Below, piece after piece: positions 16,538-28,714 of a stretch of DNA of 64,000 bases. How positions within the stretch are numbered: the first letter of the stretch is position 1; each line of letters opens with the position of its first letter. Below the pieces are notes generated by a model. That model was not told the origin of the DNA. It saw only the letters and a program-made list of their open reading frames with translations, and did not search any database. The position numbers were made by a program, and so were the translations under genes. Source of the DNA: Carposina sasakii (lineage: Eukaryota > Arthropoda > Insecta > Lepidoptera > Carposinidae); contig CP053153.1 of the NCBI GenBank assembly GCA_014607495.2, positions 744,001 to 808,000 on the forward strand, read 5' to 3'.

Positions 16538-16697
16538 ATGCGTGAGCTAATAAGGATTACCCTGGTGTGTTTGTGCGCGTTCCTGTTAACAGTGCGAGAG
16601 GGGAAGTGTCAGGATGTGGAAGCAGGTTCCTCGGAGACGTTGGATGATGCAGCTAGGAGTGACAGTAGGAAGGAAACCAAAGGCGGAATTTTATCAG
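16538..16697 (+). CDS. First coding exon of an unidentified secreted protein
   Basis: From ATG at 16538 the frame encodes MRELIRITLVCLCAFLLTV, a classic signal peptide: two positive charges, then a hydrophobic core. Cleavage is likely after GKC or near it, followed by an acidic, polar stretch QDVEAGSSETLDDAARSD and KETKGGILS. The exon ends in tcag|gtaaga, a good splice donor at 16698, in phase 1, while the open frame dies eight codons later. An in-frame methionine 23 codons upstream (16469) would bury the signal peptide, so the internal ATG is preferred. I do not recognise the protein. Its remaining exons are not assigned; candidates with matching phase follow acceptors at 19369, 23569, 24916 and 55771. 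It could be a neuropeptide-type or other small secreted protein, but nothing proves it. Confidence 0.5.
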
Positions 16698-17464
16698 GTA
16701 AGATAGAATAATTAGCTTAGTTTAGACAGTAAATATCTGACTACCCTCATATTTGAAACTTTGTGTATTATCATATTTGTAAGTATGTTTTTCCATTATC
16801 TATTAAACAGCCAATCCTTCTTTGCAATAATAAGCAGGGTTATTTCCATTGTGGGAGCGAGATGTCACTCTACATAAGTACACTGCTCACACATATTATG
16901 CTTATACAATGGAATTATGCTTTAAGAGTTCATGATAACCTTCAGGGCTAGATGATGACTTTTTTGTCATCGCGTAGTCGTCTCCAGCTTGGTCTGAAAT
17001 GATATACATGTAATATAGATGTTTCATCCATCTGTACCTCTTCAGACTTTCTTTTTTACTTTAAAGTTAGTACTTAGATCAAAATTGAAGTTGTTATGAT
17101 CTATTTATGACAGAACTATAGCTATGGCGTCCAGGTTCAATAAATTTTAGCTATTTCCATTATCATTTTGTGAGGAATTAACGTGGTGTCTAATAAGTTA
17201 AATATTTGCAAATGTTATGTGGAATGTTATTTCTTAAAGACATTCACCTTACACAAGAATTTCTAGCTGTTAGCAATAAAACATTCTGTTTACCGGTAAA
17301 ACAGGTAAGCAATTTAAATAGAATACGGTAAAACTAGAATTGCGGTTAACCTACCTACCCGTAGTAACTCGAATTCCCGATGATTTCAGTTTTGCAAATG
17401 CAGATTTAAAACGCAAGATAAATAATGTCACCTATTTTGGATAACAAGCGAATTATAAATATTT

Positions 17465-17690
17465 TTAGGAAAATTAAAAAAAAATTCACCCGAGTGAGAT
17501 TTGAACTCACGACCTCTTCGCAAACCGTGATTTTGCTCTAACCAACTGAGCTATCGGGTCAATTAACTCGGATGACGAATTTTACCATCTCTTTTACATT
17601 ACGTTGTTGGCAACATAATTTTTTTCATCCCGATAGCTATACACTAGCCAAATCTCGGTAAATAAACAAAGCTGAATCCCTCAGCACAAA
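17465..17690 (-). mobile_element. tRNA-related SINE, 5'-truncated
   Basis: Minus-strand tRNA-like part with gtgagttcaaatctcactcg as B-box and tagctcagttggttag as A-box, then the body words gattcagctttg and gccgagatttggct. It breaks off after tgtgctgagggattc. Diverged from the copies in the odorant receptor. Confidence 0.7.
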
Positions 17691-18934
17691 CAAGCAAATA
17701 TCCAATATTTTGATTTCGTATGTTAATTACAGACAATCATTATGCTGATTAATCACTTGCTTAGAGAAACCTTATTTCTGGAAATAACCAACTTCGTAAT
17801 ATAACTTGTTTTATCATTGTCCTCCAAATATTATGTTTACTAAAAACATCTTTTTAAGTTTTCAATTGCTATTTTTACGATTCAAAATATCTTTTTTTTC
17901 TAGACTAGCTCCCATGTTTGTACTCAATCCAAACTAGTGGGAAATAAATGTGTGATGAAAAATAGAGAAAACATTAAAGTGACTAACTTTATTTCAATAA
18001 TTTTCTGAATAATCTTTATCATTGGTCAACAATTCAAAAATGAACCGACGGGATATAAAATTGTGTGATCAAAATTGGTCCTAATGTAGTTCCTTGTGGC
18101 GCACTAAAATTAAAATAGGTTAGTACGTTATGGATGTTTGCTGATTATAGATAATTAGTGAAGGAATAGGTATGTATTATAATTAGTGCGGTATGCTTGC
18201 CGTCGACATAGTTCGACAACTATCAAAGAAATGACGCACGAGAAAGTATCGAAAGCCTAAGCGAAATCAGTCTAGCATAAATACGAGTATAGCTATATTT
18301 CGATGTTGTATTTTATTTGATGATCTAATATTATATTCTAAAATCATAGTATTATTATCTGTTATTATTTGGACATTCGATTATAGCTCAGTATTATCAA
18401 AACAATGTGTCGTAATTCGCCCACGTTGGTCAAGCGTTGTCGAATTTGTTATTAGACTTCAAAAAAATAACATCAATATGAGTAATAGCTTCTAGCTAGA
18501 GGATATTAATGAAGCCCAATAATTGATAATTTTAAAACAAAAAAAAACAATGAACTTGTTTTTATTATCAATAATTAAAAACCATCAAACAATATCTATA
18601 AAGTTTGCAAAAGCCATGGAATTACCATTATAGTTCAAACTGTAGTAAGAATAAATAGCCGAGTCCAATGTTCTATTACGGTAAACATTGCACAACTGAC
18701 TTCGCCTGCATTCGCATTTGACTTGCTAAGCTTGCACGCAGTACTATGACTACTAAATACCTTTGAGCCTTGCGTAGGTTGAATCGGAGGTCTAGTAATA
18801 GTCAGCTTAATATTTATTATCGGATGGAGATACTTTAATCATGCAGAAGCTTTATAATAATAAATAATAAAGCTTTATTGTGACTAATGAAGGAATTACA
18901 GAAATGTAGAAATCAGTGCTTATTACATACACAC
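17691..18934. other. AT-rich DNA, nothing recognised
   Basis: Presumed intronic or intergenic. No repeat family with a second copy in the window, no coding frame of note. Confidence 0.4.
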
Positions 18935-19045
18935 ATATAATCACTTTATCCCTTACGGGGTAGGCAGAGCACCAAGGGCCGATAGAACCTCATAGTGCCA
19001 CTTCTGACCAATTTTGAGGGTACAGTTGAGATGTACAAGTTCGGT
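18935..19045 (-). repeat. Interspersed repeat, 'accctcaaaattggtcagaa' family
   Basis: Minus-strand copy: cccttacggggtaggcagag, accaagggcc, then agtggcacttctgacc-type words in reverse. See 1378-1490. Confidence 0.65.
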
Positions 19046-19369
19046 TAGTAGTGATTATTAAAGAGTACTAATCTACCTATGGTTTTGATTTAGATAAAAA
19101 ATACTTGCATTAATAGAGTTTAAGATTGACTTTCTCAATACCATTCGACTATAATAATTATCAAGATTAGCAATAACTAAAGTTTGGCAAGTATTTTAAC
19201 AATTACTTTCAAGAACAAAAAATGTGGATTCTTATTTTAATTACATTTTTGCTCAAGTACAAATAAGCGTGGTTTAATCTAAAGATCAATGATGAAAAGT
19301 TTACACGAATATTTATTTTAAAGGTTATCTGTTTTGTTAGTTCACCGTTCATCACTTCTTTCACTGCAG

Positions 19370-19542
19370 CCATGGTCACGTCATGTTCTGATGATGTGCC
19401 AAATCATAGCGTCGGTCGGTACAATAGTAGATGTGTTGCAAGATTTTTCCAATCAATCTTCTATTGTAAATGGAAATGCAATAGCAAAATATTTCAAAGG
19501 GACAAACTGACCTCCACCTTAGAATTATTTGCTTTAAATTCT
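19370..19542 (+). other. Possible downstream exon: 57-codon Cys-containing frame after a good acceptor
   Basis: After cttctttcactgcag the frame phase-compatible with the exon at 16538-16697 runs 58 codons to TAA. It includes TSCSDDVPNHSVGRYNSRC and FYCKWKC, giving four cysteines. No AATAAA follows within a short distance. Open length alone is weak evidence, and equivalent candidates exist at 23570 and 24917. Confidence 0.15.
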
Positions 19543-19559
19543 TAAAAGAAAGTTGCAAC

Positions 19560-20620
19560 ATTATTCTTTTTATATAAAATCGTGACTCTAGAATTAGCGG
19601 CCTTGCCGTGTTTGATACTTTTAATTGTTTCTTCTTTATGTACTTTAATATAAAATCACTATTCGTAGTACCAAGGTTTATTTCATTCAGTTTATTTTAA
19701 ATGTACACAATTTGTTTTTATGAGTTCCTGTTTTATTGCTTTTGAGTTTTATTGGCTATTTGCATAGGTTATTGCAAATCAACTTATTTACTTTGATGCG
19801 TTTTATACCAGATGATTTCTGTTTTGTTTATTGTAATTTTTTCATACCAGAAATTTTCATAATTGCAGTTTTATAATACTTACGGACGTATTTATGGATA
19901 CCTATCGGACATGAATGTCTATGGCTTGTAGATTTATTACTTACCCTACTGCGAGTACGGATATACTGAGTAAGTAGAATAATCGAGCAAAATACTAGTA
20001 CTTCCATATACGTATTTCCTACGCGTGTTGTTTTTTCTGTTTCCTTTGTAAAGCAATGCGAGGAAAGAAACTTCAGTTCACTTCCTGAAAAGGGTATGGC
20101 ACTTGTGTATTTAATGGACAGAAGAGTAGTTGCTACACAAATAAACTTACATTATATATTGTTAATTGAGTAAATCAATATTTGTAAGAGAACTATGCAG
20201 TGTTATTTCATTTAATAATAACTCTTTTAGTGATCACGATTTTAATTACAGTCGAAACAGGAATCTACCTTTGGGGCGAATAAATGAACTTATATGTATA
20301 AAACGTTTACACGATGTTTACACTGAAGATTTAAATAGTACAGCTGAATCAAAAAGGAAAAATTTTGATACTATTATATTGAGTTATCTACCTATAGGTA
20401 CATACTACACATATACATATAGGCACAATGGCGTTTCTGTAATAGCGTAGCGAGAGTAGTTCAGGATCATAAAGAAGATTACATGTTTAGCATATAACAT
20501 ACGTAATTGCGTGTAGTCATATCCAGTAATAATTTTCTTTTAAATATTTTAAAAATTCACTTTCCTTAAATTTTCTCTCAATTTAACGGCCACACAAAGC
20601 TAAATCTGCAATCATACTTT
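19560..20620. other. AT-rich DNA, nothing recognised
   Basis: A 94-codon plus-strand frame at 20166-20450 has no recognisable motif and no splice context. No repeat copies identified. Confidence 0.35.
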
Positions 20621-21437
20621 ATAGTCCGGGAGGTAGCGTTGCATTTTACAAAATCATTTCTGGTCGATTGATTAATGTCATAACGTACTTTTCATGGATA
20701 GTCATTGAGTAACTCGAACGTCAGCAGCTCCAGTAAGGGTGGGGAGAGAATTTCAAGTATGTCAAAAAAAAAAAAAAAAAATATTTCTGTTCTGTTAATT
20801 ATAGAAACCGTCAGCTGTGAAGAAAATGGCGGGTTGTACGTCAGCAGGTTATATATACCTATATTAAAAATAATTATTTTCATTTCATTTCCGGTCGAAT
20901 GAAACTGATACAGGTTATTCTTTATGCTATAAAAATGATAAAAAAAAGCCTCAGCAGATCTATCGATAGGGGTAAAATCGTCAGCAAGGTTAATGCATAC
21001 TCGGATTGAATACCTGCTCGGCACATATAATCCCCTTGCTGACGATTTTACCCCTATCGATAGATCTGCTGAGGCTTTTTTTTATCATTTTTATAGCATA
21101 AAGAATAACCTGTATCAGTTTCATTCGACCGGAAATGAAATGAAAATAATTATTTTTAATATAGGTATATATAACCTGCTGACGTACAACCCGCCATTTT
21201 CTTCACAGCTGACGGTTTCTATAATTATTATTATTGTTAAAACTACTGATGTGCAAATTTTCGGACGAACAGAAATAATTTTTTTTTTTTTTTTGACATT
21301 CTCTCCCCACTCGCCCCACCCTGAGTGCGCCTGCTGACGCTCAATTCAATTGATGTCCTCATCTAAACTATCAATTGCACTCAAAATCGATCGGCCTAAA
21401 ATCACCATCAAAAATGCAACGCTACCTCCCGGACTAT
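20621..21437. mobile_element. Long fold-back (inverted-repeat) element
   Basis: The terminal inverted repeats atagtccgggaggtagcgtt and aacgctacctcccggactat bound an 817-base unit. Its inner arms, about 20720-20990 and 21028-21338, are almost perfect reverse complements; the centre is a loop of about 37 bases. The outer 80 bases of the arms are more diverged. The right arm carries a 35-base stretch missing from the left. No transposase frame is present. The arm carries repeated CGTCAGC(A/T) words. Apparent open frames on both strands simply mirror each other. Confidence 0.85.
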
Positions 21438-22014
21438 TACCGATGTACAAACACAGTATTAAACTCTAAATCGGCAATACGCAACGCCTTCCTGTACGTC
21501 CATACAATAGAACCGACGACGCTTCCTTCGTAGAACAATACTGAATGCTGCGCGCGCGCATGGAAGCGTTTTCACTGGCCTTTGTCGAAGTTTTAAATAA
21601 ACAGCCTTATTGTTGCCGATTCCGATGCCTGTTATTACGCGTGTGCGAGTTTTTTTAAAATTGTATTTTATTAGTTGCACATTTGGTATCACTGTTAATA
21701 TTCTCAGACCTGTTTACCTGCGTTTCCTGATGTCCAAGTAGATTTTTGCATTTTATACAAACTCAAAATTATACCGTGTTTGGAAACATGACCAGAATCC
21801 AGTTTTTTCTGGTATTAAAATGGATGGAATGTCAATCTAGGATAATTTCTTGAATTATCCATGACAATACATGGATTTTCATTCCTTAGTTTTTATTTCT
21901 GCTTTGCAAGATGATAATATTTTTTTGTGCCTTCACCAAAGGTTATGTTTCAAACTATGGTTTGTTTAAAATAAGTTTTCTCTTAGTTAAGATAGTATTA
22001 TAAGTCCGCTGTGT
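21438..22014. other. Unassigned DNA with a basic minus-strand frame
   Basis: Minus-strand frame 21692-21459 (77 codons) contains CARAAFSIVLRRKRRRFYC. The GC-rich part 21480-21640 looks like a repeat or old transposon piece by composition, but no second copy is in the window. Confidence 0.25.
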
Positions 22015-22180
22015 TCCTGAAATGAGATAGCCCGCGCTGGAGGATTATAAAATAGATCACCGCCATATTTAACAAAGGGATAAGTTCCTAGCTTATCGCC
22101 TGAGAGAATGCCCGAGTTTCCTTAGTCGACATGAATGAAAGGAGATGCAGCTGATGCATTTTAGTGAAGCCCCGCACTGG
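22015..22180 (-). repeat. Interspersed repeat, 'ggggcttcactag' family
   Basis: Minus-strand copy from ccagtgcggggcttcactaa through gcattctctcaggcgataag to gttcctgaaatgagatagcc. Compare the fuller copy at 63106-63290. Confidence 0.7.
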
Positions 22181-22557
22181 TAAAATTTGTAAATTATAAG
22201 TTAATATTATTTTTTAATTTTATTTTTTTCATTTAAAATTTTAAAATCAATTGTGATTGCAATTTTGTAAATATACCAATGTAGTTATTTTAAAGTAGGT
22301 AAAACTTTTTCTTGCATGCTGTATGTTTATGGCTGTATAGGAGATTCTGTACTTATATAATCCACCACCTGTAATGTACCCTATACAATGGCAAATAAAG
22401 AAATTCTATTCTAGCACTGGACATACGCTATAGCTCTGTTATATGCACTGTAGCAGTAGATATTTGTATAATTCGGTGTCACATTTGTCATTGTCTACTG
22501 ACACGGCGTTCTGCTCAACGCACACATCGCCTGCTTTTTAAGCACTTACGCAAGTGT

Positions 22558-22830
22558 TTAAACATACGAATCGGTGTCTTGATTTTCATTCTTATTATTT
22601 GCGCCAGTAAATTCATTATTCGCTGTAGTGATGCAATGTTTTGGTTCAGTATTACGGGCCGTTACATGAACACCGTCTGTAATTAGTGGAGTAACTTTGG
22701 TTTCAATTACAATTGTAACGTTATTTAGTAATCCTTTAGCGGCTATAGATACCTCCTTGTTATGCTTCAATGTAAATAAATACAAGTTTAAAATTACTGA
22801 GTCTTTTTTTTTAAGGCCCACTTGCAGCAA
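22558..22830 (-). other. Unassigned 90-codon frame
   Basis: A minus-strand frame with LLNNVTIVIETKVTPLITDG and many Asn/Thr codons, ending DTDSYV. It is long for this AT-rich DNA and an AG (ttgctgcaag) precedes it near 22818. I recognise no family. Could be a chance frame or an exon of an unknown gene. Confidence 0.2.
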
Positions 22831-23569
22831 TTTAGGTAAATCTATAATACCTACATGACATCCATTATTTCTGTTAATACCTATAGATATACCTAAAGAA
22901 AAACAAGAGAGCTATGTCTAATTTAAATTAAGTGGCCTAAGTACGTAGTTGTTTAAAATCTGAAATTGGTTCAGACAAAATATAGTCGATATTTGCTGCT
23001 TTGGCTTGTTCAGTGAGGTCTGAACACTTACAAATATTTTAATAATAAAATACAGCCATAATCCAGTACAAACAAATGAAAAGAATTAGGTCGTAACTAA
23101 AAATAATAATGAATTCAATAAAATATAGAAACAGGAGGTTTATTAGAATAAATTTCTTAGAATTTATTAGAATAAATAATGCATTCCTTTTGTAAATTTC
23201 TTTCTATTGATTGTTATGTTTTGTGTACAATAAAGAATAAATTAAATTAAATTTAATGATACCCATATACACGTTAAAGAAGGTGCTTTGAAAACTTTAC
23301 ATCGCAAGAAAATAAATTTAATTTAAATATTCTTGTCACCAGTCCACACCAGCCATTTAATTTCTTACAAAACTGTTAATATTCCACGTATAGCGGAGCG
23401 CGGCACGAGTTCAGCAGACAAATTGTACCAACATAATATAATAACATCACGTATTGTGCTACCAACGTATCTTTTCGGCTAGCTATGTCGCTAGTGTGCA
23501 CTTACACAATTGATTCTTTGGAAGATTACCCTTAATTTCAATGTAGTTCTGATTTTTTCTACTGAACAG

Positions 23570-23649
23570 GTTGGCGGTTCTTTACTCATCAAAGCATTCC
23601 AATACGCCCATTCTTCGGAGGCTTCTTGTGGTACTTACCGCCTCGGTAG
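23570..23649 (+). other. Possible short terminal exon
   Basis: After gattttttctactgaacag, the frame in phase with the exon at 16538-16697 reads 25 codons including IPIRPFFGGFLWYLPPR and stops at TAG; AATAAA lies at 23700-23705. The arrangement suits a last exon of a small secreted protein. The other frame is also open (to 23701), and the minus strand has a donor-like ggtaagtacc here, so the case is weak. Confidence 0.25.
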
Positions 23650-23705
23650 AATCGCTATTATACATAGACTCAATTTTCACCATGGTTTTGTAAAAATATA
23701 ATAAA

Positions 23706-26215
23706 TAATACTAGCGGCCGTCCAATTTCAGCGCCAACTGTAATAATTTTGTCAGTCAGCGCTTAATTTAATATTAAGCGTACCTATCTTCATACTTCAC
23801 ATTCTGTTTTTCTATCAGTTTTAATGCTTTTAGTCGCTTGTTAGGTCCTCCTGGGATTTTCTATGCTTTGTTTGCATTTTTCTGCTCAGCTCTGTTGATC
23901 CTGGCTTACAGGAATTGCAGAGGCGGGAATAAGTGGTGGGCCAATCCTGATTAGCGGCCGTCCACGACTTAACCCGCGTAAAATTTACAATTCCTAATTT
24001 CCAATAATTATTATTGATATTTTTTTTTAAATGCTATGTTTATTCAAATCATTATCATCATCATCGACTAGAATTATTTATGTATTATACTTTACCTATA
24101 GATATGACTTTAGCGTGAGATAGGATGTTTTTTACGACTTTTTGTAAAAGTTGCAAGTAGGAAGCTTTTTTCGGCAGTTCTGTAAATAGGCTTCGATTAA
24201 GTATTTTGCTTCTTGTTTTTTATTTATTTAAGCTATGATTTCAGATTGGTTTAGATACATAGGTTAGCCTATATATTTATTCAATTAAACTTACTAATAT
24301 ACTTGTAGTTTTTCATAATTTAAGTTATGAATGATGATTGCACTCCTAACGCCTACACACATGAATGCGGCATCAGTAACGTCAAATTCTTCATTATTGT
24401 TATTCAAATCCCCGGTGGGCGATGAACTTGAGTCTTCGAGCACTAAACACACAAACACACAGTCCGACAATTGTGTAATAGTACGTGTTTAGTATTCACG
24501 GACTTTAGGTATGTAAATATCGATTGCTAACGAATCGCGATGGAATGTTGGTGATATGTTTGAGGTGGTTTGTCTATTTCTTAGTATAATTTTTTAAAAT
24601 AGGATCTGAAGTTTGGTGGTAAATTTTTGGCAGAAGAATTGAGATTATGGATTTCTAACAATTTTAGGACAAACAATGATTTCAGATATACCTATGCCTG
24701 TATAAGGTACTCGTTGTGAGATTTCAGATAAATGTTCTGTTTATTACAGAGATAAAATAAATTATGGGATAAATGTTATTTGTCTAAGCCCCCAATAAAG
24801 TCTATCATTATATTAATCATATTTTGTGCAAGAATTTTAAATGTAAGCTTTCTTTGAAACAGTTGATTTATGAACCACACACAATATTGTTATGATTTCA
24901 AAATCTATTCGTATTCCAGGTCAGTGTGGTCAGAGAGACACGTTTGGTGGTTTCTGTACAACGTACCGATTGACGGGTTGCTAAATGTTATAGGTACATA
25001 GAGGTTGTAAGAGGATTAGAAGTTATTACAATTTCAATGGTAATTGGGTCACAACTTGATACAAGTGGTGCTGACTAAAGTATCTATACAGTCATATTAA
25101 AATGCCGGTCAACGCACAGCCTAAACCGCTGATGTTAGTGACATAAAGACATGAAACTTGGAGGGTATGCTCTTTGTACGACGTTGGTATTGGATAAGAA
25201 AGGATTTTCAGAAATTCTTACGTGAACAGGAGAAAGGAGAGAAGTTTATACGCACGCAATCATGGGGAGCCGCTAGTATCGAATATTAAAATTTCGCTAT
25301 GAAAAATTTACTTAGTTTATCTAATATAATTGCTATAAAGTTATAGATGATTGTACCTTAATTTGTGGTATGTGCTTTTTATCTATAGGATATAGGTAGC
25401 AATATAATATCATAGTGTAAAGTAGAAAACTATGAGTTTTTACACAACGTAAAGTCTCGTCACTTGCTACTACCTAAACAAACACTTAGCGGTACATACT
25501 TAATTTTATAATTGTTAGATAATGCGATAATTCGACACTAATGCAAATTCAACAGTTTCTATTCACGCCGGGCCGATTAATTATTATAATTTGATTGTAT
25601 TATATAATCGCCGAAGGTTGGTCTATTGGACATGGTTTGAAAATTAAAAAACTAAGCTCCATTTGCTTTAAATATGCACAGATTAGATTTTACGCTATTT
25701 TTTTTTTAAAAAAAACGACATCACTTGTATTAGAGTCGGTAGTTCGTTGTCGTGATATACCCACCAATAATGGCTTGACTGACATAAAGCTTAATAAAGG
25801 CTTATTGACAGTCAGATTCACGAAAAATGTTCTATGTAGGATTATTTCAAAGATGTTATAAAATTACTTAATAAAGTTTAACTTTCCGCTACATCAACTT
25901 GGACTAACGTTATCTAAATACAAATTAAAACGCGTTTTATTCGTAACCTCTGGCTAATTAATATTTTATTACCTTAAATTAGTACCGGTTTAGATAAAGA
26001 AACTCACTTTTAGTTTCGATATGCACAAGTAGGAAATATAGTTGCGAGATTTGTTTCAGTGAGTGGGCAGGGCTCGTCCTCATCAACCTTTACAGGGCTG
26101 GCTTAGATAAATTTTAGCTGGAACTAAGTCATGATAATTATCCTTAAATAAGGTTTGAACATGTATTTTTGAGCATGAACCAACGTTATATAGGAAATCT
26201 CAAAATCGAAGGAAA
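23706..26215. other. Mostly AT-rich unassigned DNA
   Basis: Two 'agcggccgtcc' words at 23713 and 23952 look like repeat boundaries. An acceptor ttcgtattccag at 24916 is followed by a phase-compatible 21-codon frame with three cysteines (QCGQRDTFGGFC). Otherwise no feature. A frame at 25595-25861 has no motif. Confidence 0.3.
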
Positions 26216-26595
26216 TACAGGATGATTTTTGGTCGTCAACGTTCCCGAAAACTACGGAATCTCCTCATCATCACGATCATTTTTCTCCATGGAAGCATAC
26301 CTGGGAAGTGTCTGGTTTCCAAAATATTAGGGTCCAAAGTTGAGTAAATAGACTGTGTTTTTCTGCATAAATGCACATAGACGCGCGTAGCAGGATTTTT
26401 TCACGAAAAATAATTAATATCTGTCTATAAAAAAACTAACATAAACACTAGACACTATAAATTTCGCACGATCAAAGAATTTAAAATTAAAAAAAAAAAA
26501 AAAAATCCCAGCATTTTTTTTGGCATAAACTTACTTTATTTCATGTATAGAATACGTACCCTTCATTAAAGGTGGCCACAAAAAAACACCCTGTA
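26216..26595 (+). mobile_element. 380-bp MITE-like element (TACAGG family), full copy
   Basis: From tacaggatgatttttggtcg to ggtggccacaaaaaaacacc plus ctgta. It is the cleanest complete copy in the window; others at 6999, 36414, 39707 and 61391. TA lies at both ends. Confidence 0.85.
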
Positions 26596-26769
26596 TATAT
26601 ATACTCGTACCTATATATATATATAGTTGGCAAAATAAAGTATGAATATAAGAATACATAATGGACTCTATCATACTCGTAGCACCGATTCTCACATTAT
26701 TTCTATAATAAACTTATTTGCATATATCTACAAACCAAAATGGCGTATTTGTGATTAGCTAATTATATT

Positions 26770-26860
26770 CCTGTGCTGATTCGGGGCTTCACTAGAATAC
26801 ATCAAATGCTCTTTCCGTGCATGTTGTAGGGATCGACTTAGGAACTAGGGCAATCTCTTT
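26770..26860 (+). repeat. Head of the 'ggggcttcactag' repeat family
   Basis: gtgctgattcggggcttcac, then tagaatacatca and gatcgacttaggaac, after which the sequence changes to the 'accctcaaaattggtcagaa' family. Confidence 0.65.
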
Positions 26861-26880
26861 TACACCTGTCACTACTAACC

Positions 26881-26975
26881 GAACTTGTACATCTCAACTA
26901 TACCCTCAAAATTGGTCAGAAGTGGCACCATGTGGTCCTTTGGTACCCTTGGTACTCTGCCTATCCCGTAAGTAT
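26881..26975 (+). repeat. Interspersed repeat, 'accctcaaaattggtcagaa' family
   Basis: aactataccctcaaaattgg, tcagaagtggcaccatgtg, then ggtactctgcctatcccgta. See 1378-1490. Confidence 0.7.
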
Positions 26976-27034
26976 GTATTCACATCTGTCCCCGAAATCC
27001 AATGTATGGGACATTGCAGTATGTACTATATATA

Positions 27035-27957
27035 GGTATGTAATATTATGTCTGTATGTGGGATTCTGATGATGACGTTCTTAATATAAGGTTACAACTG
27101 GATAGTATAGTACTATCTAAATATTGGTCTTTGTAAATGAAGGGTTACTGTAGTGTAATGAGGAAATATTATTGATTAATGTTGTACTGGCTTACGTAAC
27201 TATAACTTTGTACATAATAACAATAAAACCGATGGAGGGCGCCGATGTCTGTGCTACAGTTATATACTTCTACAGACATCGACGTTTCACTTATGAATGC
27301 TAAATTATCTTTTAACCAATTCTATTTTGTATTATTATAGTAGGCTTGGTATAAAAATACATTGTAAATATGGTCAATAAACTATTTTTCATTTTCATTT
27401 TTTTCATGATTATTTTGTTCAGTTTCCATCTACAGCATGCCAAATCCAAATCGCCTTCGTCATCAGACAAGAGTTAGCATTTATCATTTTAGTGTAAAAG
27501 ATGAGTTTGCCTTCTTTGACTATAAACAATATATTTTCAACAATTTCCAAAGTATTTAAACATATTATCTACCTACATGTAGTCGTACAGCTTAAGAAGA
27601 CTTGCGGATCTTTATCAAACTAAATGAAAATGTATAAAAATAGCCCGCTATAACATAGACACTAGCGACAAACTTGGTGGCCTTAGATTGTGATACCTGT
27701 TCACCACTCGCCTGCGGTCATCCGCTGCATAACCTCGTTGATAAAATCTTTGGTAAACCAACTTTAGACTTACGATCAACATGGTTCCTATTGCTGACTG
27801 GATAGAGTTTAAACTGCTTATACAGTGTTTGTAACTAAGTTTGCAGTTACCAACCAACGAAGATTGTCTTGTGTTGCCTGTGAAGGAATGTGTATGCTGT
27901 GGCCATTTTGTTTTTGAATTTTCATATCAAGAAATGTCCAAATTTTAATTCCATTAC
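27035..27957. other. AT-rich DNA with one short hairpin
   Basis: gatgtctgt at 27245 pairs with acagacatc near 27275 around a loop of about 18 bases. No gene or repeat copy recognised. Confidence 0.35.
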
Positions 27958-28215
27958 CTTCTTTAGCCTATTGCAGTCCTCTGCTGGACGTAGGCCGTAG
28001 GCAGGGCACGCCACAAGGCTACTGCGGTTTGGGGTGGTTTTGCCCATAGTCACCACGCTGGGCAGGCGGGTTGGTGACCGCAGTGTGATTTTCGGACTAT
28101 GTTGTCAGTACGGGAGGCGCTACTGCCAACCTCCCAGAAACCCTTAACCTCGTACGATACCCACGGGCAGACATGGGGTGGTACGAATTCTACTCTGCCG
28201 GCACCACGCGGCACT
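27958..28215 (-). repeat. Interspersed repeat, 'ctgctggacgtaggcc' family, near full length
   Basis: Minus-strand copy starting gccgcgtggtgccggcagag (28213 downward) and ending in agcctattgcagtcc reversed. Closely similar to 49001-49261. Confidence 0.8.
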
Positions 28216-28255
28216 TCCTTAGTTAAAATACTGACGTAACTTGCAAACTTAAACT

Positions 28256-28630
28256 TAGCTGCTGATGCGGGGCTTCACTAGAATATAACTGGTGCATCTC
28301 TTTCCATGCATGTATGTACAAGTCGACTAGGGAACTCAGCTCTAGTAGTATGACCTGCGAAACACGATATGATAAACCGATTTATCGACATTTACCAGTC
28401 AAAATACGATAAATATAGCCGCCATGTTGAATTTTGTATAAAAACGATACGATATCGTACGATACGATATCCATGATGCGTGGTCATACTGAGGGGCAGG
28501 CATTCTCTTAGGCGATATGTAAGTGTCACTATTATTTATATGTGTATGCCCGCTTAAACGTGACTGTGGGACCTACATTATGATCCTGCAGTTCTGCTAC
28601 CTATTTCGAGAACACAACTGTGTGTAGGTA
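28256..28630 (+). repeat. 'ggggcttcactag' repeat family copy, interrupted
   Basis: Head 28256-28346 (gctgatgcggggcttcacta to ggaactcagct) and tail 28491-28630 (gcattctcttaggcgatatg to tgatcctgcagttctgctac) are one repeat split by a 144-base insertion. Confidence 0.7.
28347..28490. mobile_element. 144-bp MITE inserted in another repeat
   Basis: Ends agtatgacctgcgaa and the inverted gcgtggtcatact are short inverted repeats. The interior is rich in CGATA and ATCG words, including the near-palindrome gatacgatatcgtacgatac. The empty site is visible from other copies of the host repeat. Confidence 0.6.
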
Positions 28631-28714
28631 TTATGTACCTATATCTAAACTTTCAATACGTTCGTTCTAAGCACGCTGTAAGTCGTCTTCCTATATTATA
28701 TTATAAACATGTTT

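Noticed and set aside
20692..21337. Two near-identical ORFs on opposite strands
   Set aside because: They are the two arms of a fold-back element read in opposite directions; no codon or domain support.
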